From Marinobacter antarcticus (GTDB taxonomy: Bacteria; Pseudomonadota; Gammaproteobacteria; Pseudomonadales; Oleiphilaceae), in assembly GCF_011049865.1 (NCBI RefSeq), contig NZ_DRGY01000082.1, positions 1 through 32,316 of the forward strand: 32,316 bases of DNA. Reading direction: 5' to 3'. Below, piece after piece: positions 17,813 through 27,115 of the stretch (positions within the stretch are counted from its first letter, which is position 1; every line of letters starts with the position of its first letter). Under the pieces are notes generated by a model that saw nothing but the letters and a program-made list of their open reading frames with translations, was not told the DNA's origin and ran no database searches. A program made the position numbers and the translations under genes.

Positions 17813-19201
17813 GTGATCAGGATTTACAATACGCTTACCCAGAAAAAAGAAACCTTCACGCCCATTGAGCCGGGCAAGGTTCGCATGTATGTGTGCGGGA
17901 TGACGGTTTATGACTACTGCCACCTGGGCCATGCCCGGGTGCTGGTGGCTTTTGATGTGATAACGCGCTATCTGCGCAATCGTGGGTACGACGTGACCTA
18001 TGTGCGCAACATCACCGATATTGATGACAAGATTCTCCGGCGCGCCGAGGAAAACAGGGAACCGTTTACCGATCTCACGGAGCGCATGATCAACGCGATG
18101 CACGAAGATGAAGCCAGGCTCGGTGTGCTGTCACCGAGTGCAGAGCCACGGGCAACGGATTACATCGCTGAGATCATTGCCATGATCAGCACGCTGATCG
18201 CTTCAGACCATGCCTACGCCGCCGGCAACGGTGACGTGTATTTTTCGGTTGAGTCTTTCGAGGACTACGGGAAGCTCAGCAAGAAAAAGCTTGAGGATCT
18301 TCTTGCGGGCGCCCGTATTGACGTGCAGGAAGCCAAGCGCAGCCCCGCTGATTTTGCGCTGTGGAAAGCCGCTGATGACGGCGACGTGAGTTGGTCGTCG
18401 CCTTGGGGTAACGGTCGGCCAGGTTGGCACATCGAGTGTTCTGCGATGTCCAGCCGCTGCCTGGGCGACACGTTTGATATTCACGGTGGCGGGCCAGATT
18501 TGCTGTTTCCCCATCACGAGAACGAAATAGCCCAGTCGGAATGTGCGACAGGCCACACGTTTGTAAACACCTGGATGCACGCGGGTGCTATTCGTGTGGA
18601 CAAGGAAAAGATGTCCAAGTCGTTGGGCAACTTCTTCACCATCCGGGAAATTCTCGAAACCTATCCTCCGGAAGTGGTGCGCTTCTTCCTGGTGTCCAGC
18701 CATTATCGTAGCCAGGTCGATTATTCTGAAGACAACCTGGCTGAGGCGGGGCGATCGCTTGCGAGGCTCTATCACGCTCTGCGCGGTGTCGCGCCTGCAG
18801 CCTCCCGCGATGTGCCAGAGACAGAATATGACCGGCGTTTTACAGAGCTGATGAACGATGATTTCAACTGTGCCGGCGCGATTTCGGTTCTGCACGCGCT
18901 CGCCAACGACATCAATCAGCATCGACGTGAAGGTCGGGATGACGAGGCAAAAGAAGCGGCAGCCGTTACGATTCGCCTTGGCGCTATTCTTGGCCTGCTG
19001 CAACAGGATCCGGATGCGTTCTTCCAGGCAGACGCCGGTGGGGAACTGAGCGCCGAGGATATTGAAGCGAAAATTCAGGCTCGTGCCGATGCCCGCAAAG
19101 CCAAGGATTTTGCCGGGGGCGACCGTATCCGGGCCGAACTGGCAGAGCAGGGCATTATTCTGGACGATTCCCGCGAAGGCACAAGCTGGCGGCGCAGCTG
19201 A
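17813..19201 (+). CDS. cysS: Cysteinyl-tRNA synthetase
   Basis: CysS activates cysteine and charges tRNA-Cys. The product has 462 residues from a GTG start, preceded by GGGAGA. Visible parts are [18 protein letters not shown] with the HIGH motif at 37-40, KMSKSLGNF at 266-274, and the zinc ligands C28, C209, H234 and E238 (CGMTVYD, IECSAM, HHENE), which give cysteine specificity. A DALR-type helical domain and a C-terminal tail ending GTSWRRS complete it. It follows glnS closely. In Pseudomonas the next gene is folD, whereas here glcB intervenes. Confidence 0.97.
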   Translation: MIRIYNTLTQKKETFTPIEPGKVRMYVCGMTVYDYCHLGHARVLVAFDVITRYLRNRGYDVTYVRNITDIDDKILRRAEENREPFTDLTERMINAMHEDEARLGVLSPSAEPRATDYIAEIIAMISTLIASDHAYAAGNGDVYFSVESFEDYGKLSKKKLEDLLAGARIDVQEAKRSPADFALWKAADDGDVSWSSPWGNGRPGWHIECSAMSSRCLGDTFDIHGGGPDLLFPHHENEIAQSECATGHTFVNTWMHAGAIRVDKEKMSKSLGNFFTIREILETYPPEVVRFFLVSSHYRSQVDYSEDNLAEAGRSLARLYHALRGVAPAASRDVPETEYDRRFTELMNDDFNCAGAISVLHALANDINQHRREGRDDEAKEAAAVTIRLGAILGLLQQDPDAFFQADAGGELSAEDIEAKIQARADARKAKDFAGGDRIRAELAEQGIILDDSREGTSWRRS

Positions 19202-19234
19202 TACGGCTGCCAAAATCGCGTTGTGTTTCGGGAA

Positions 19235-19263
19235 ATGACCTTATACGTAATTTCTCGTACAAT
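19235..19263 (+). promoter_or_regulatory. Probable sigma-70 promoter of glcB
   Basis: ATGACC and TACAAT are separated by 17 bases, 34 bases after the cysS stop. Transcription from here would give a leader of about 65 bases to the ATG at 19337. This also argues against a longer glcB reading frame starting at 19223. Confidence 0.55.
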
Positions 19264-19336
19264 GCGGCTTTCGATTTTCCGAGCCCGAAGCCTGAACGGC
19301 TATCGGGGCAGAGTTAACCCACTGAGGCTAAGAACG

Positions 19337-21517
19337 ATGACAGAGCGCGTAGAACTCGGCGGCATTCAAGTCGCGAAGAACTTGTATGACTTCGTGAATA
19401 ACGAAGCAATTCCGGGCACCGGAATCGATGCAGAAAAATTCTGGTCGGAATTCGACAAGATCGTCAATGATCTGGCGCCGCGCAATCGCGAGCTTCTCGC
19501 CAAGCGCGATGCACTCCAGGAAAAAATGGACAGCTGGAACCGTGATCACAAGGGTCAGAAGCTGGATATGGCGGTCTATAAATCTTTTCTGAAGGATATT
19601 GGCTACCTGGTAGATGAGCCTGCGGATTTCCGTATTTCTACCGCCAATGTGGATCCTGAAGTTGCGACCATGGCTGGCCCTCAGCTGGTGGTGCCGATCA
19701 TGAACGCTCGTTTCGCATTGAACGCGGCGAATTCGCGCTGGGGCAGCCTGTACGATGCGCTGTACGGCACCGATGCCATTTCTGAAGACAACGGTGCTGA
19801 AAAAGGCCGTGGTTACAATCCGGTACGCGGCGCGAAGGTTATCGAATTCGCCCGCAATCTGATGGACAGCTCTGCACCATTGGCCGCCGGCAGCCACAAA
19901 GATGCGGCCCTGTATCAGGTTGCCAATGGCAAACTCGCCGTCAAGCTGCAGAGCGGCGATGTTGTCGGCCTGAAAGACGAATCCGGTTTTGTGGGTTATA
20001 CCGGCGCGGCCGATTCGCCCAACGGTATCCTGCTGGTCAAGAACGGCATGCACTTCGAAATCCAGATTGATGCCACCCACCCGATTGGCAAGGATGATGG
20101 CGCTCATGTAAAAGACGTGTTGATGGAATCTGCGCTGACAACCATTATGGATTGCGAAGATTCCGTTGCCGCCGTAGACGCCGACGATAAAACCCTGGCC
20201 TACAGCAATTGGCTGGGCCTGATGAAAGGTGATCTGGAAGAAACCTTCGACAAAGGCGGCGAGCGCCTGACCCGTAAAATGAACCCGGATCGCGAATACA
20301 CAGCACCAGACGGCAGTCAGTTGAAGCTGAAAGGCCGCAGCCTGATGTTTATCCGTAATGTCGGTCACCTGATGACCAACCCGGCGATTCTGCTAAAAGA
20401 CGGTTCTGAGGTTCCCGAAGGCCTTATGGACGGTATCTTCACGGGCCTGATCGCCATTCACGACCTCAAAGTCGGCGGGCGCCTCCAGAACAGCACTGCG
20501 GGCTCTGTGTACATCGTAAAACCGAAGATGCACGGCCCTGAAGAAGTCGCGTTTACCAATGAATTCTTTGGCCGCGTTGAGGATGCTTTGGGTCTGCCGC
20601 GCTTTACGCTGAAAGTCGGCATTATGGACGAAGAGCGTCGGACCACGGTGAACCTCAAAGCCTGCATCCATGCCGCCAAGGATCGTGCCGTGTTCATCAA
20701 CACCGGCTTCCTGGATCGCACCGGTGATGAAATGCACACGTCCATGGAGCTGGGGCCGTTTATTCGCAAAGGCGAAATGAAGCAGGCCGCGTGGATTGGC
20801 GCTTACGAGCAGTGGAACGTTGATATTGGCCTGGAGACGGGCTTCCGTGGCGTTGCCCAGATTGGCAAGGGCATGTGGGCCATGCCGGATCTCATGGCTG
20901 CCATGCTTGAGCAGAAAATTGGTCACCCGAAGGCAGGTGCCAACACGGCGTGGGTGCCTTCACCTACCGCGGCAACTCTGCACGCGACCCACTATCACCA
21001 AGTGTCTGTGGCGGATATCCAGAAAGAGCTGGAGAGCCGCACCCGTGCCAATCTGAATGACATCCTGACCGTGCCTGTCATGGACGATGCGTCCAGGTTG
21101 ACGGAAACAGAGATTCAGCAAGAGCTGGATAACAACGCCCAGGGTATTCTCGGTTACGTTGTGCGCTGGATTGACAGCGGTGTTGGCTGCTCCAAGGTTC
21201 CTGATATCAACGATGTCGGCCTTATGGAAGACCGTGCGACGCTGCGAATCTCGTCACAGCACCTTGCCAACTGGCTGCATCACGGTATTTGCACTCAGGC
21301 GCAGGTTGAAGAAACCATGAAGCGTATGGCGCAGGTTGTTGACAAGCAGAACGCCAGTGATCCGACCTACCGGGCCATGGCGCCAGACTTCGCTGACAGC
21401 ATTGCGTTTCAGGCCGCAATGGATCTGGTTCTCAAAGGTCGCGAGCAGCCAAGCGGCTACACAGAGCCACTGCTGCACGCTTATCGCCTGAAGGCGAAAG
21501 AGAAATTCGGTCAGTAA
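19337..21517 (+). CDS. glcB: Malate synthase G
   Basis: GlcB condenses glyoxylate with acetyl-CoA to malate, completing the glyoxylate shunt or glycolate use. The product has 726 residues, the usual size of isoform G (E. coli 723). Conserved segments include [16 protein letters not shown] with the catalytic Arg near 340, [15 protein letters not shown], and [19 protein letters not shown] with the catalytic Asp at about 632. I start at [12 protein letters not shown] (GAGG upstream); 38 upstream codons lie partly in the promoter. It has its own promoter and a strong terminator, so it is a single-gene unit inserted in an otherwise conserved block. Confidence 0.97.
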   Translation: MTERVELGGIQVAKNLYDFVNNEAIPGTGIDAEKFWSEFDKIVNDLAPRNRELLAKRDALQEKMDSWNRDHKGQKLDMAVYKSFLKDIGYLVDEPADFRISTANVDPEVATMAGPQLVVPIMNARFALNAANSRWGSLYDALYGTDAISEDNGAEKGRGYNPVRGAKVIEFARNLMDSSAPLAAGSHKDAALYQVANGKLAVKLQSGDVVGLKDESGFVGYTGAADSPNGILLVKNGMHFEIQIDATHPIGKDDGAHVKDVLMESALTTIMDCEDSVAAVDADDKTLAYSNWLGLMKGDLEETFDKGGERLTRKMNPDREYTAPDGSQLKLKGRSLMFIRNVGHLMTNPAILLKDGSEVPEGLMDGIFTGLIAIHDLKVGGRLQNSTAGSVYIVKPKMHGPEEVAFTNEFFGRVEDALGLPRFTLKVGIMDEERRTTVNLKACIHAAKDRAVFINTGFLDRTGDEMHTSMELGPFIRKGEMKQAAWIGAYEQWNVDIGLETGFRGVAQIGKGMWAMPDLMAAMLEQKIGHPKAGANTAWVPSPTAATLHATHYHQVSVADIQKELESRTRANLNDILTVPVMDDASRLTETEIQQELDNNAQGILGYVVRWIDSGVGCSKVPDINDVGLMEDRATLRISSQHLANWLHHGICTQAQVEETMKRMAQVVDKQNASDPTYRAMAPDFADSIAFQAAMDLVLKGREQPSGYTEPLLHAYRLKAKEKFGQ

Positions 21518-21531
21518 TATCGGCTGAGAAG

Positions 21532-21558
21532 AAAAAACCCGCTTCGGCGGGTTTTTTT
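21532..21558. terminator. Bidirectional intrinsic terminator
   Basis: ACCCGC-TTCG-GCGGGT is flanked by an A-tract and seven T. It lies between convergent glcB and folD and should stop both. Confidence 0.94.
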
Positions 21559-21562
21559 GCTC

Positions 21563-22420
21563 TCACTCGTTATGCAGTTCGTTCGCCGCGTACAGCGTGT
21601 TTTGCAGCAGTGTTGCTATGGTCATTGGGCCAACGCCGCCTGGCACGGGTGTAATGTACGCAGCCCGCTCTGAGGCCGCCTCAAAATCAACGTCACCTTG
21701 CAACTTTCCGTTTTCCATACGGTTGATGCCCACGTCAATCACCGTAGCGCCCGGCTTCACCCATTCACCTTTAATCAGACCAGGTTTGCCCACGGCCGCG
21801 ATCAGAATATCGGCGTCACGAACGTATCTTTCCAGATCCGGTGTGAAGCGGTGACACACAGTGGTTGTTGCGCCTTTGAGCAGCAGTTCCATGATCATGG
21901 GGCGGCCTACGATGTTGGACGCTCCCACAACCACTGCGTGTTGGCCCTTATAGGGGGTGTTGATGCTATCCAGCAGGGTAATGACTCCGGCTGGAGTACA
22001 AGGCCTCAGGGCTGGCTTACGCTGCATCAGGCGCCCAATGTTATACGGGTGAAAACCATCGACGTCTTTATCAGGGCGGATCTTCAACAAAATAGGGTCT
22101 GCGTCCAGTTGATCGGGCAAAGGTAGCTGAACCAGTATGCCGTCGACCAGAGGGTTTTCGTTGAGCTCGTTAATCAGCGCTTCCAGAGCTTGCTGAGACG
22201 TATCGGCAGGCAAGTCGTAGGAGAGCGACAGGATTCCTGCTGCGGCACAGGCTTTGCGCTTGTTGCCTACGTAAACTTCGGAAGCCGGGTCGCTGCCCAC
22301 CAGTACGACGGCCAGGCCAGGCGCCCGCAGCCCCTGGTTGATGCGTGCTTCCACACCGGTGGCGACTTGTTGGCGGACAGCGATAGCGATTTCTTTTCCA
22401 TTGATCAGTTTGGCGCTCAT
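21563..22420 (-). CDS. folD: Methylenetetrahydrofolate dehydrogenase/cyclohydrolase
   Basis: FolD is bifunctional: it oxidises methylene-THF with NADP+ and hydrolyses methenyl-THF to 10-formyl-THF, supplying one-carbon units. The product has 285 residues from [11 protein letters not shown]. Active-site Y50 and K54 lie in [11 protein letters not shown], followed by VQLPLP (97-102), [10 protein letters not shown] (D121), GASNIVGRP (166-174, NADP loop) and [10 protein letters not shown]. An 18-codon upstream extension is open but lacks family support. It is monocistronic, convergent with glcB and divergent from the tRNA operon. Confidence 0.96.
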   Translation of the reverse strand: MSAKLINGKEIAIAVRQQVATGVEARINQGLRAPGLAVVLVGSDPASEVYVGNKRKACAAAGILSLSYDLPADTSQQALEALINELNENPLVDGILVQLPLPDQLDADPILLKIRPDKDVDGFHPYNIGRLMQRKPALRPCTPAGVITLLDSINTPYKGQHAVVVGASNIVGRPMIMELLLKGATTTVCHRFTPDLERYVRDADILIAAVGKPGLIKGEWVKPGATVIDVGINRMENGKLQGDVDFEAASERAAYITPVPGGVGPMTIATLLQNTLYAANELHNE

Positions 22421-22577
22421 GATTCGTCTTATCGGTTGGTCATGGGTAAAATATGGGGCTGTATATTGTCTCACGCTTACCGCCTAACTCCAATTGGCGA
22501 ACCCGGGTGTAGCGATCGGGTTTTGAAAAAAAGTTCTGCTGAAATAGCTGATTTGAGAGAGAATTTCATATTCCTTG

Positions 22578-22606
22578 TTGACGGACGCAGTTGGCGACGG
22601 TAATAT
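22578..22606 (+). promoter_or_regulatory. Promoter of the four-tRNA operon
   Basis: TTGACG and TAATAT lie 17 bases apart, followed by a GC-rich CCGCGCC discriminator, a hallmark of stable-RNA promoters under stringent control. The first tRNA begins 40 bases downstream. Confidence 0.65.
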
Positions 22607-22646
22607 CCGCGCCAACTTTGCTGATGCACAGATTGTTCAGTTCAGA

Positions 22647-22723
22647 CGGGGTATAGCGCAGCCTGGTAGCGCGCCTGCTTTGGGAGCAGGATGTCGGGAG
22701 TTCGAATCTCTCTACCCCGACCA
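22647..22723 (+). tRNA. tRNA-Pro (UGG)
   Basis: A 77-base cloverleaf. The acceptor CGGGGTA pairs with TACCCCG, the anticodon stem is CCTGC/GCAGG with loop TTTGGGA (anticodon TGG at 681-683 of the 22-kb block), and the T-arm contains GTTCGAATC. CCA is encoded. First of four tandem tRNA genes. Confidence 0.97.
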
Positions 22724-22755
22724 TTTTCTGAATGTTCAGGTGGGCGAACGGTCAA

Positions 22756-22832
22756 GCGCCCGTAGCTCAGCTGGATAGAGCATCGGCCTTCTAAGCCGAG
22801 GGTCGCAGGTTCGAGTCCTGCCGGGCGCGCCA
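22756..22832 (+). tRNA. tRNA-Arg (UCU)
   Basis: A 77-base cloverleaf. The acceptor GCGCCCG pairs with CGGGCGC, and the anticodon stem is TCGGC/GCCGA with loop CTTCTAA (anticodon TCT). The T-arm has GGTTCGAGTCC and CCA is encoded. It reads AGA/AGG codons. Confidence 0.97.
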
Positions 22833-22900
22833 TTAAAGCCGTCGGCTTGATCGGTACCGAGCCACCGTAAATAGCAAAGTTGATAGATATATCTCAGTGT

Positions 22901-22977
22901 GGTGGGCGTAGCTCAGTTGGTAGAGCTCAGGATTGTGACTCCTGCGGTCGAGGGTTCGATCCCCTTCGTCCACCCCA
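22901..22977 (+). tRNA. tRNA-His (GUG)
   Basis: A 77-base tRNA including the extra G-1 at 22901, which pairs with discriminator C974, the identity feature of histidine tRNA. The acceptor is GTGGGCG/CGTCCAC, and the anticodon stem CAGGA/TCCTG has loop TTGTGAC (GTG). CCA is encoded. Confidence 0.97.
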
Positions 22978-23053
22978 ATATTTTATATGTGTTTCCCGTA
23001 TTGTTTGTTCATACGTTCATTGCGGTCGAAACGCTGTTATTACTGGATTTTTT

Positions 23054-23138
23054 GCTCCGGTGGTGGAATTGGTAGACACGATAGGTTTAGGTCCTGTTGC
23101 CGCAAGGTGTGGGGGTTCAAGTCCCTCCCGGAGTACCA
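23054..23138 (+). tRNA. tRNA-Leu (UAG)
   Basis: A class II tRNA of 85 bases with a long variable arm. The acceptor is GCTCCGG/CCGGAGT (first pair G-U), the anticodon stem ATAGG/CCTGT has loop TTTAGGT (anticodon TAG), and the T-arm has GGTTCAAGTCC. CCA is encoded. Last gene of the tRNA operon. Confidence 0.96.
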
Positions 23139-23143
23139 CTTTT

Positions 23144-23177
23144 AAAGCCCTTGGAATTATTCCAAGGGCTTTTTTTA
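23144..23177 (+). terminator. Intrinsic terminator of the tRNA operon
   Basis: A 13-bp perfect stem AAAGCCCTTGGAA/TTCCAAGGGCTTT with a 3-base loop runs into a T-tract, five bases after the tRNA-Leu CCA. Confidence 0.95.
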
Positions 23178-23202
23178 TATGGGCCGGTTTTATATGGGCC
23201 GG
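23173..23202 (+). repeat. Exact 15-bp tandem duplication
   Basis: TTTTATATGGGCCGG occurs twice head to tail (23173-23187 and 23188-23202) with no mismatch, starting inside the T-tract of the tRNA-operon terminator. It looks like a recent slippage duplication. Confidence 0.9.
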
Positions 23203-23452
23203 GCAGGGGTTGATAAATGCCTTTAACGGGCCTTCCCCCTTTGTTTTTCTCTTTTTGTCCCCAAATCCTTTCTTTAACGGCGTTAATTGCCACGAACCCT
23301 GAAACTACTCGTGCCAGGTGATTCTCTCGCCATGGTAAATCGTGATAAACTAACGGCTTTTAATTTTGGGTCTTTTCCGGGAAAACTGCCCAGGAACGGC
23401 CTTCTGGTTTTAAATTCATTCACATACCGAACCTGAAATTTGAGGATCCTCC
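23203..23452 (+). other. Leader region of tig
   Basis: About 250 bases without a supported gene. It is T-rich in the first 70 bases and must hold the tig promoter, but I find no -35/-10 pair with a convincing spacing. GAGGA just before 23453 is the tig ribosome site. Confidence 0.4.
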
Positions 23453-24757
23453 ATGCAAGTGTCTGTAGAAACGACCTCCAACATTGAGCGTCGCATGACG
23501 ATTGGTGTGCCAGCCCAGGAAATTGATCAGGCGGTTCAGAAGCGTCTGCAGGAAACGGCGCGCACCGTGCGTATTAATGGTTTCAGGCCAGGTAAGGTGC
23601 CCATGAGCGTGGTCAAGCGTCGCTTCGGTGATGGCGTGCGCCAGGAAATTGTCGGCGAAATCATGCGCGACAGCTACGTCAAGGCCTTGCAGGAGCAGGA
23701 TATGAATCCTGCTGGCTGGCCCAAGCTTGAGCCCAAGACACTGGAAGAGGGCAAGGATTTCGAGTTCGTTGCCATTTTCGAAGTTCTTCCTGAAATTGTA
23801 CTGGGCGATTTGAGCAAGATTTCCATCGAGAAACTGGCGTCTGAAATCACTGAAAAGGATATCGACACGATGATCGATAACCTTCGCAGGCAGCAAGCCA
23901 CCATGAAATCTGTCAAACGCAAGTCCAAGAACAAGGACGTTTTGACAATCGACTTCAAGGGCTCTATCGATGGCGAAGAGTTTGAGGGCAGTTCGGCTGA
24001 GGGTCATAAGTTGACGCTGGGTTCCGAGCAGATGATTCCGGGCTTTGAAAAAGCCATTGTTGGTGGCAAGGCCGGCGAAGAGCTCGAGATTGAAGTGACG
24101 TTCCCCGAGGACTATCACAACGAGGATCTGAAGGGCAAGCCTGCGAAATTCGACATCAAGATTCATGAAGTCGAAGAGCCGCAACTGCCTGAGCTTGATA
24201 CCGAGTTTTTCTCCAAATTCGGAATTGAGGCGGAAGACGAAGCCTCCTTCCGCAAAGAAGTGCAAAAGAATATGGAGCGTGAACTCAAGCAGGCGGTGTC
24301 TAACAAGGTCAAGAACGACGTTGTAGACGGCTTGTTGGAAACAACAGACGTCGATATCCCTGCCGCATTGTCCGATCAGGAAATTGATCGACTGCGTCAG
24401 GAAGCGGTTCAGCGCTTTGGTGGCCAAGTGGATTTCCAGCAACTGCCGAAGGAAATCTTCCAGGAGCAGGCTGAGCGTCGTGTGAAAACGGGCCTGCTGT
24501 TTCAGGAAGTTGTAAAGGTTAATGATCTGAAAGTAGATCCGGCCAAGGTCGACGAAAAGATCCAGGAAATTGCTTCAACGTATGAACAGCCAAGCGAGGT
24601 TGTTGAGCATTTTAACAGTAGCCCTGAGCAGAAAAGCCAGATCGAATCTTCCGTATTGGAAGATCAGGTAGTTGATTATGTGCTGTCTCAGGCTAAGGTT
24701 ACGGAAAAGAAGGTCAAGTACGAAGAGGCCATCCAGGCAGGGCAAACCCAGCGCTGA
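23453..24757 (+). CDS. tig: Trigger factor
   Basis: Trigger factor is the ribosome-bound chaperone that meets nascent chains at the exit tunnel. The product has 434 residues (E. coli 432). The N-terminal ribosome-docking signature GFRPGKVP is at 43-50. The FKBP-type PPIase domain covers about 161-245 (DFKGSIDGEEFEGSSAEG, MIPGFEKAIVG, FPEDYHNEDLKGK). The rest is the helical C-terminal chaperone arms, rich in Lys, Glu and Gln. The ATG follows GAGGA. It opens the tig–clpP–clpX–lon block, with a terminator-like hairpin before clpP. Confidence 0.97.
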   Translation: MQVSVETTSNIERRMTIGVPAQEIDQAVQKRLQETARTVRINGFRPGKVPMSVVKRRFGDGVRQEIVGEIMRDSYVKALQEQDMNPAGWPKLEPKTLEEGKDFEFVAIFEVLPEIVLGDLSKISIEKLASEITEKDIDTMIDNLRRQQATMKSVKRKSKNKDVLTIDFKGSIDGEEFEGSSAEGHKLTLGSEQMIPGFEKAIVGGKAGEELEIEVTFPEDYHNEDLKGKPAKFDIKIHEVEEPQLPELDTEFFSKFGIEAEDEASFRKEVQKNMERELKQAVSNKVKNDVVDGLLETTDVDIPAALSDQEIDRLRQEAVQRFGGQVDFQQLPKEIFQEQAERRVKTGLLFQEVVKVNDLKVDPAKVDEKIQEIASTYEQPSEVVEHFNSSPEQKSQIESSVLEDQVVDYVLSQAKVTEKKVKYEEAIQAGQTQR

Positions 24758-24819
24758 AATTAGTGGTGTGACCGTGCCGGAGCCGGACTAATGCCCGGCC
24801 CCGCTGGCCGAACAGAATG

Positions 24820-24844
24820 AACAGCCGGCATGCCCGGCTGTTTT
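24820..24844 (+). terminator. Intrinsic terminator between tig and clpP
   Basis: A 9-bp stem AACAGCCGG/CCGGCTGTT with a CATGC loop is followed by only four T. It lies 62 bases after the tig stop. It may be partial, allowing read-through into clpP. Confidence 0.75.
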
Positions 24845-24944
24845 CATCTTGGTTTGCGGCCGGCAAAGTACAAGATGCAAGAATACTGAAGATGCCGTGG
24901 TTTAAAGCCACGTCCCATTTGTCCATAAGGAGTTCAGGCGCATC

Positions 24945-25580
24945 ATGACGCAGAAACCAATCGATGGTCCCGCAATGGATACCAGGTCCGCTCTGGTGCC
25001 GATGGTTATCGAGCAGACTGCCCGCGGGGAGCGCTCGTTCGATATTTATTCCCGTCTGCTCAAGGAACGGGTCATCTTCATGGTTGGGCAGGTGGAAGAT
25101 CACATGGCCAATCTGATCGTGGCGCAGCTTCTGTTCCTGGAATCTGAAAATCCCGATAAAGACATTCATCTATACATTAACAGCCCCGGCGGCTCTGTAA
25201 CGGCAGGCATGTCTATCTACGACACCATGCAGTTCATCAAGCCAGATGTATCAACGCTTTGCGTTGGGCAAGCAGCCAGCATGGGTGCGTTTCTGTTGGC
25301 TGGCGGTGCTGCGGGCAAGCGGGCATGCCTGCCCAATTCGCGCGTTATGATTCACCAGCCACTGGGCGGTTATCAGGGCCAGGCGACGGATATTGAAATC
25401 CACACACGTGAGATCCTCAAGATCCGTCATACGTTGAATTCGATACTGGCTCATCATACTGGCCAAGACCTGGAAACTCTTTCCAGAGACACGGATCGCG
25501 ACAATTTTATGGATCCGACCCAGGCAAAAGAATATGGGCTGATTGACTCGATACTTGATAAGCGCGTGCCGAATAAATAA
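24945..25580 (+). CDS. clpP: ATP-dependent Clp protease proteolytic subunit
   Basis: ClpP is the serine protease that forms a 14-subunit barrel and degrades proteins fed by ClpX or ClpA. The product has 211 residues. The catalytic triad reads S112 (QAASMGAF), H137 (MIHQP) and D186 (DTDRDNFMD). The N-terminal propeptide (about 14-18 residues, before [10 protein letters not shown]) is removed autocatalytically. A GGAG ribosome site lies about 12 bases ahead of the ATG, rather far. clpX follows after 83 bases with no terminator, so the two are cotranscribed. No convincing heat-shock promoter was found. Confidence 0.97.
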   Translation: MTQKPIDGPAMDTRSALVPMVIEQTARGERSFDIYSRLLKERVIFMVGQVEDHMANLIVAQLLFLESENPDKDIHLYINSPGGSVTAGMSIYDTMQFIKPDVSTLCVGQAASMGAFLLAGGAAGKRACLPNSRVMIHQPLGGYQGQATDIEIHTREILKIRHTLNSILAHHTGQDLETLSRDTDRDNFMDPTQAKEYGLIDSILDKRVPNK

Positions 25581-25663
25581 TACTGGCAGAAATTGCATCA
25601 CCCCTGGCTGGCGTCTCACTGTCTAAAGCGACGCGCCGGCAAAACGAGATCAGAGGTATTTCA

Positions 25664-26947
25664 ATGGCAGATGAAAGAAACGGCAGAGGCGACGATAACG
25701 GCAAGTTGCTCTACTGCTCGTTTTGTGGAAAGAGCCAGCATGAAGTCCGTAAGCTCATTGCAGGGCCTTCGGTGTTCATCTGCGACGAGTGTGTCGACCT
25801 GTGCAACGATATTATCCGTGAAGAAATTCAGGAAAATGCACAGGAGGAGCCGAGTGATCGACTCCCGACGCCGGCTGAAATCCGCAATACACTCGATGAG
25901 TATGTCATCGGTCAGGATCGCGCCAAGGTCGTTCTTGCGGTGGCGGTGTATAACCATTACAAGCGCCTCAGATACGGTGAAGGCAAGGGCGACGTAGAGC
26001 TCGGGAAAAGTAACATCCTGCTGATCGGCCCGACCGGTAGCGGTAAAACGTTACTCGCAGAGACGCTGGCGCGGATGCTCAATGTTCCCTTCACCATCGC
26101 GGACGCCACAACGCTCACTGAAGCAGGCTATGTGGGTGAAGATGTTGAGAACATCATCCAGAAGCTGCTGCAAAAGTGCGATTATGATGTCGATAAAGCC
26201 CAGCGGGGCATTGTTTACATTGACGAAATCGACAAGATTTCCCGCAAATCGGACAATCCTTCCATCACACGCGATGTGTCGGGTGAAGGCGTTCAGCAAG
26301 CTCTGCTGAAGCTGATCGAAGGCACGGTTGCCTCTGTGCCGCCCCAGGGCGGACGAAAACACCCGCAGCAAGAATTTTTGCAGGTTGATACCGGCAATAT
26401 GTTGTTCATTTGCGGTGGCGCGTTTGCGGGCCTGGACAAAGTCATCCGGGATCGTACTGAAAAGAGCAGTATTGGTTTTTCCGCCGCGGTGGCCAGTCGG
26501 GACGACTCCAAAAATACCGGAGACGTCATCAAGAACGTGGAAACAGAGGACCTGGTCAAGTATGGCCTGATTCCCGAGTTCGTTGGTCGTTTGCCCGTGG
26601 TGGCAACACTCAACGAGCTTGATGAAGACGCGCTTGTCCAGATTCTCACACAGCCGAAAAACTCCCTGACCAAGCAATATCAGAAGCTGTTTGACATGGA
26701 AGGGGTAGAGCTTGATTTTCGGGATGAGGCGTTGCGTGCTGTTGCCAACAAGGCTCTGAAACGCAAAACCGGTGCGCGCGGTCTTCGCTCGATCATGGAA
26801 GCGACTCTGCTCGACACCATGTATCAGATTCCGTCTGAGCACGACATTTCCAAGGTTGTGATTGATGAAAGCGTGATCAAGGGCGATTCAGAACCGTTCA
26901 AGATCTATGCGAACACCGATCACGCGAAAGCTGTACCGGATGACTGA
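25664..26947 (+). CDS. clpX: ATP-dependent Clp protease ATP-binding subunit ClpX
   Basis: ClpX is the AAA+ unfoldase that recognises tagged substrates, for example ssrA-tagged ones, and threads them into ClpP. The product has 427 residues. The N-terminal zinc domain has C18, C21, C40 and C43 ([18 protein letters not shown]). Walker A GPTGSGKT is at 122-129, Walker B IVYIDEID at 183-190, and the ClpP-docking IGF loop at 270-272. An AGAGG site precedes the ATG. It is cotranscribed with clpP and ends at an intrinsic terminator. Confidence 0.98.
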   Translation: MADERNGRGDDNGKLLYCSFCGKSQHEVRKLIAGPSVFICDECVDLCNDIIREEIQENAQEEPSDRLPTPAEIRNTLDEYVIGQDRAKVVLAVAVYNHYKRLRYGEGKGDVELGKSNILLIGPTGSGKTLLAETLARMLNVPFTIADATTLTEAGYVGEDVENIIQKLLQKCDYDVDKAQRGIVYIDEIDKISRKSDNPSITRDVSGEGVQQALLKLIEGTVASVPPQGGRKHPQQEFLQVDTGNMLFICGGAFAGLDKVIRDRTEKSSIGFSAAVASRDDSKNTGDVIKNVETEDLVKYGLIPEFVGRLPVVATLNELDEDALVQILTQPKNSLTKQYQKLFDMEGVELDFRDEALRAVANKALKRKTGARGLRSIMEATLLDTMYQIPSEHDISKVVIDESVIKGDSEPFKIYANTDHAKAVPDD

Positions 26948-26958
26948 CCGGTCAGTCA
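26941..26958. repeat. Perfect 18-bp palindrome over the clpX stop
   Basis: TGACTGACCGGTCAGTCA is its own reverse complement and includes the clpX stop codon (26945-26947). It lies just before the terminator. It could be a cruciform, an RNA hairpin protecting the 3' end, or a binding site; its role is unknown. Confidence 0.7.
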
Positions 26959-26974
26959 CGGCTGAGCGATAAAT

Positions 26975-26999
26975 AAAAGGGGCGGCGACGCCCCTTTTT
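26975..26999 (+). terminator. Intrinsic terminator after clpX
   Basis: AAAAGGGGCG-GCGA-CGCCCCTTTT is followed by one more T. It separates the clpPX unit from lon. Confidence 0.93.
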
Positions 27000-27115
27000 C
27001 GTTGGTTTGTATCGGCAGTGCCTGGCTCTGTGTTGTTTGGTAAAAAGATTGCATTTTCAACAGCCGCCCCAATCAAGGGTGATATGCTGGAAAAAACATC
27101 GTCAGAGGATTCCTT

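Noticed and set aside
27000..27115. Heat-shock (sigma-32) promoter for lon
   Set aside because: A CCCCAAT-like box is present, but no CTTGAA-like -35 at 13-17 bases; the same was found ahead of clpP.
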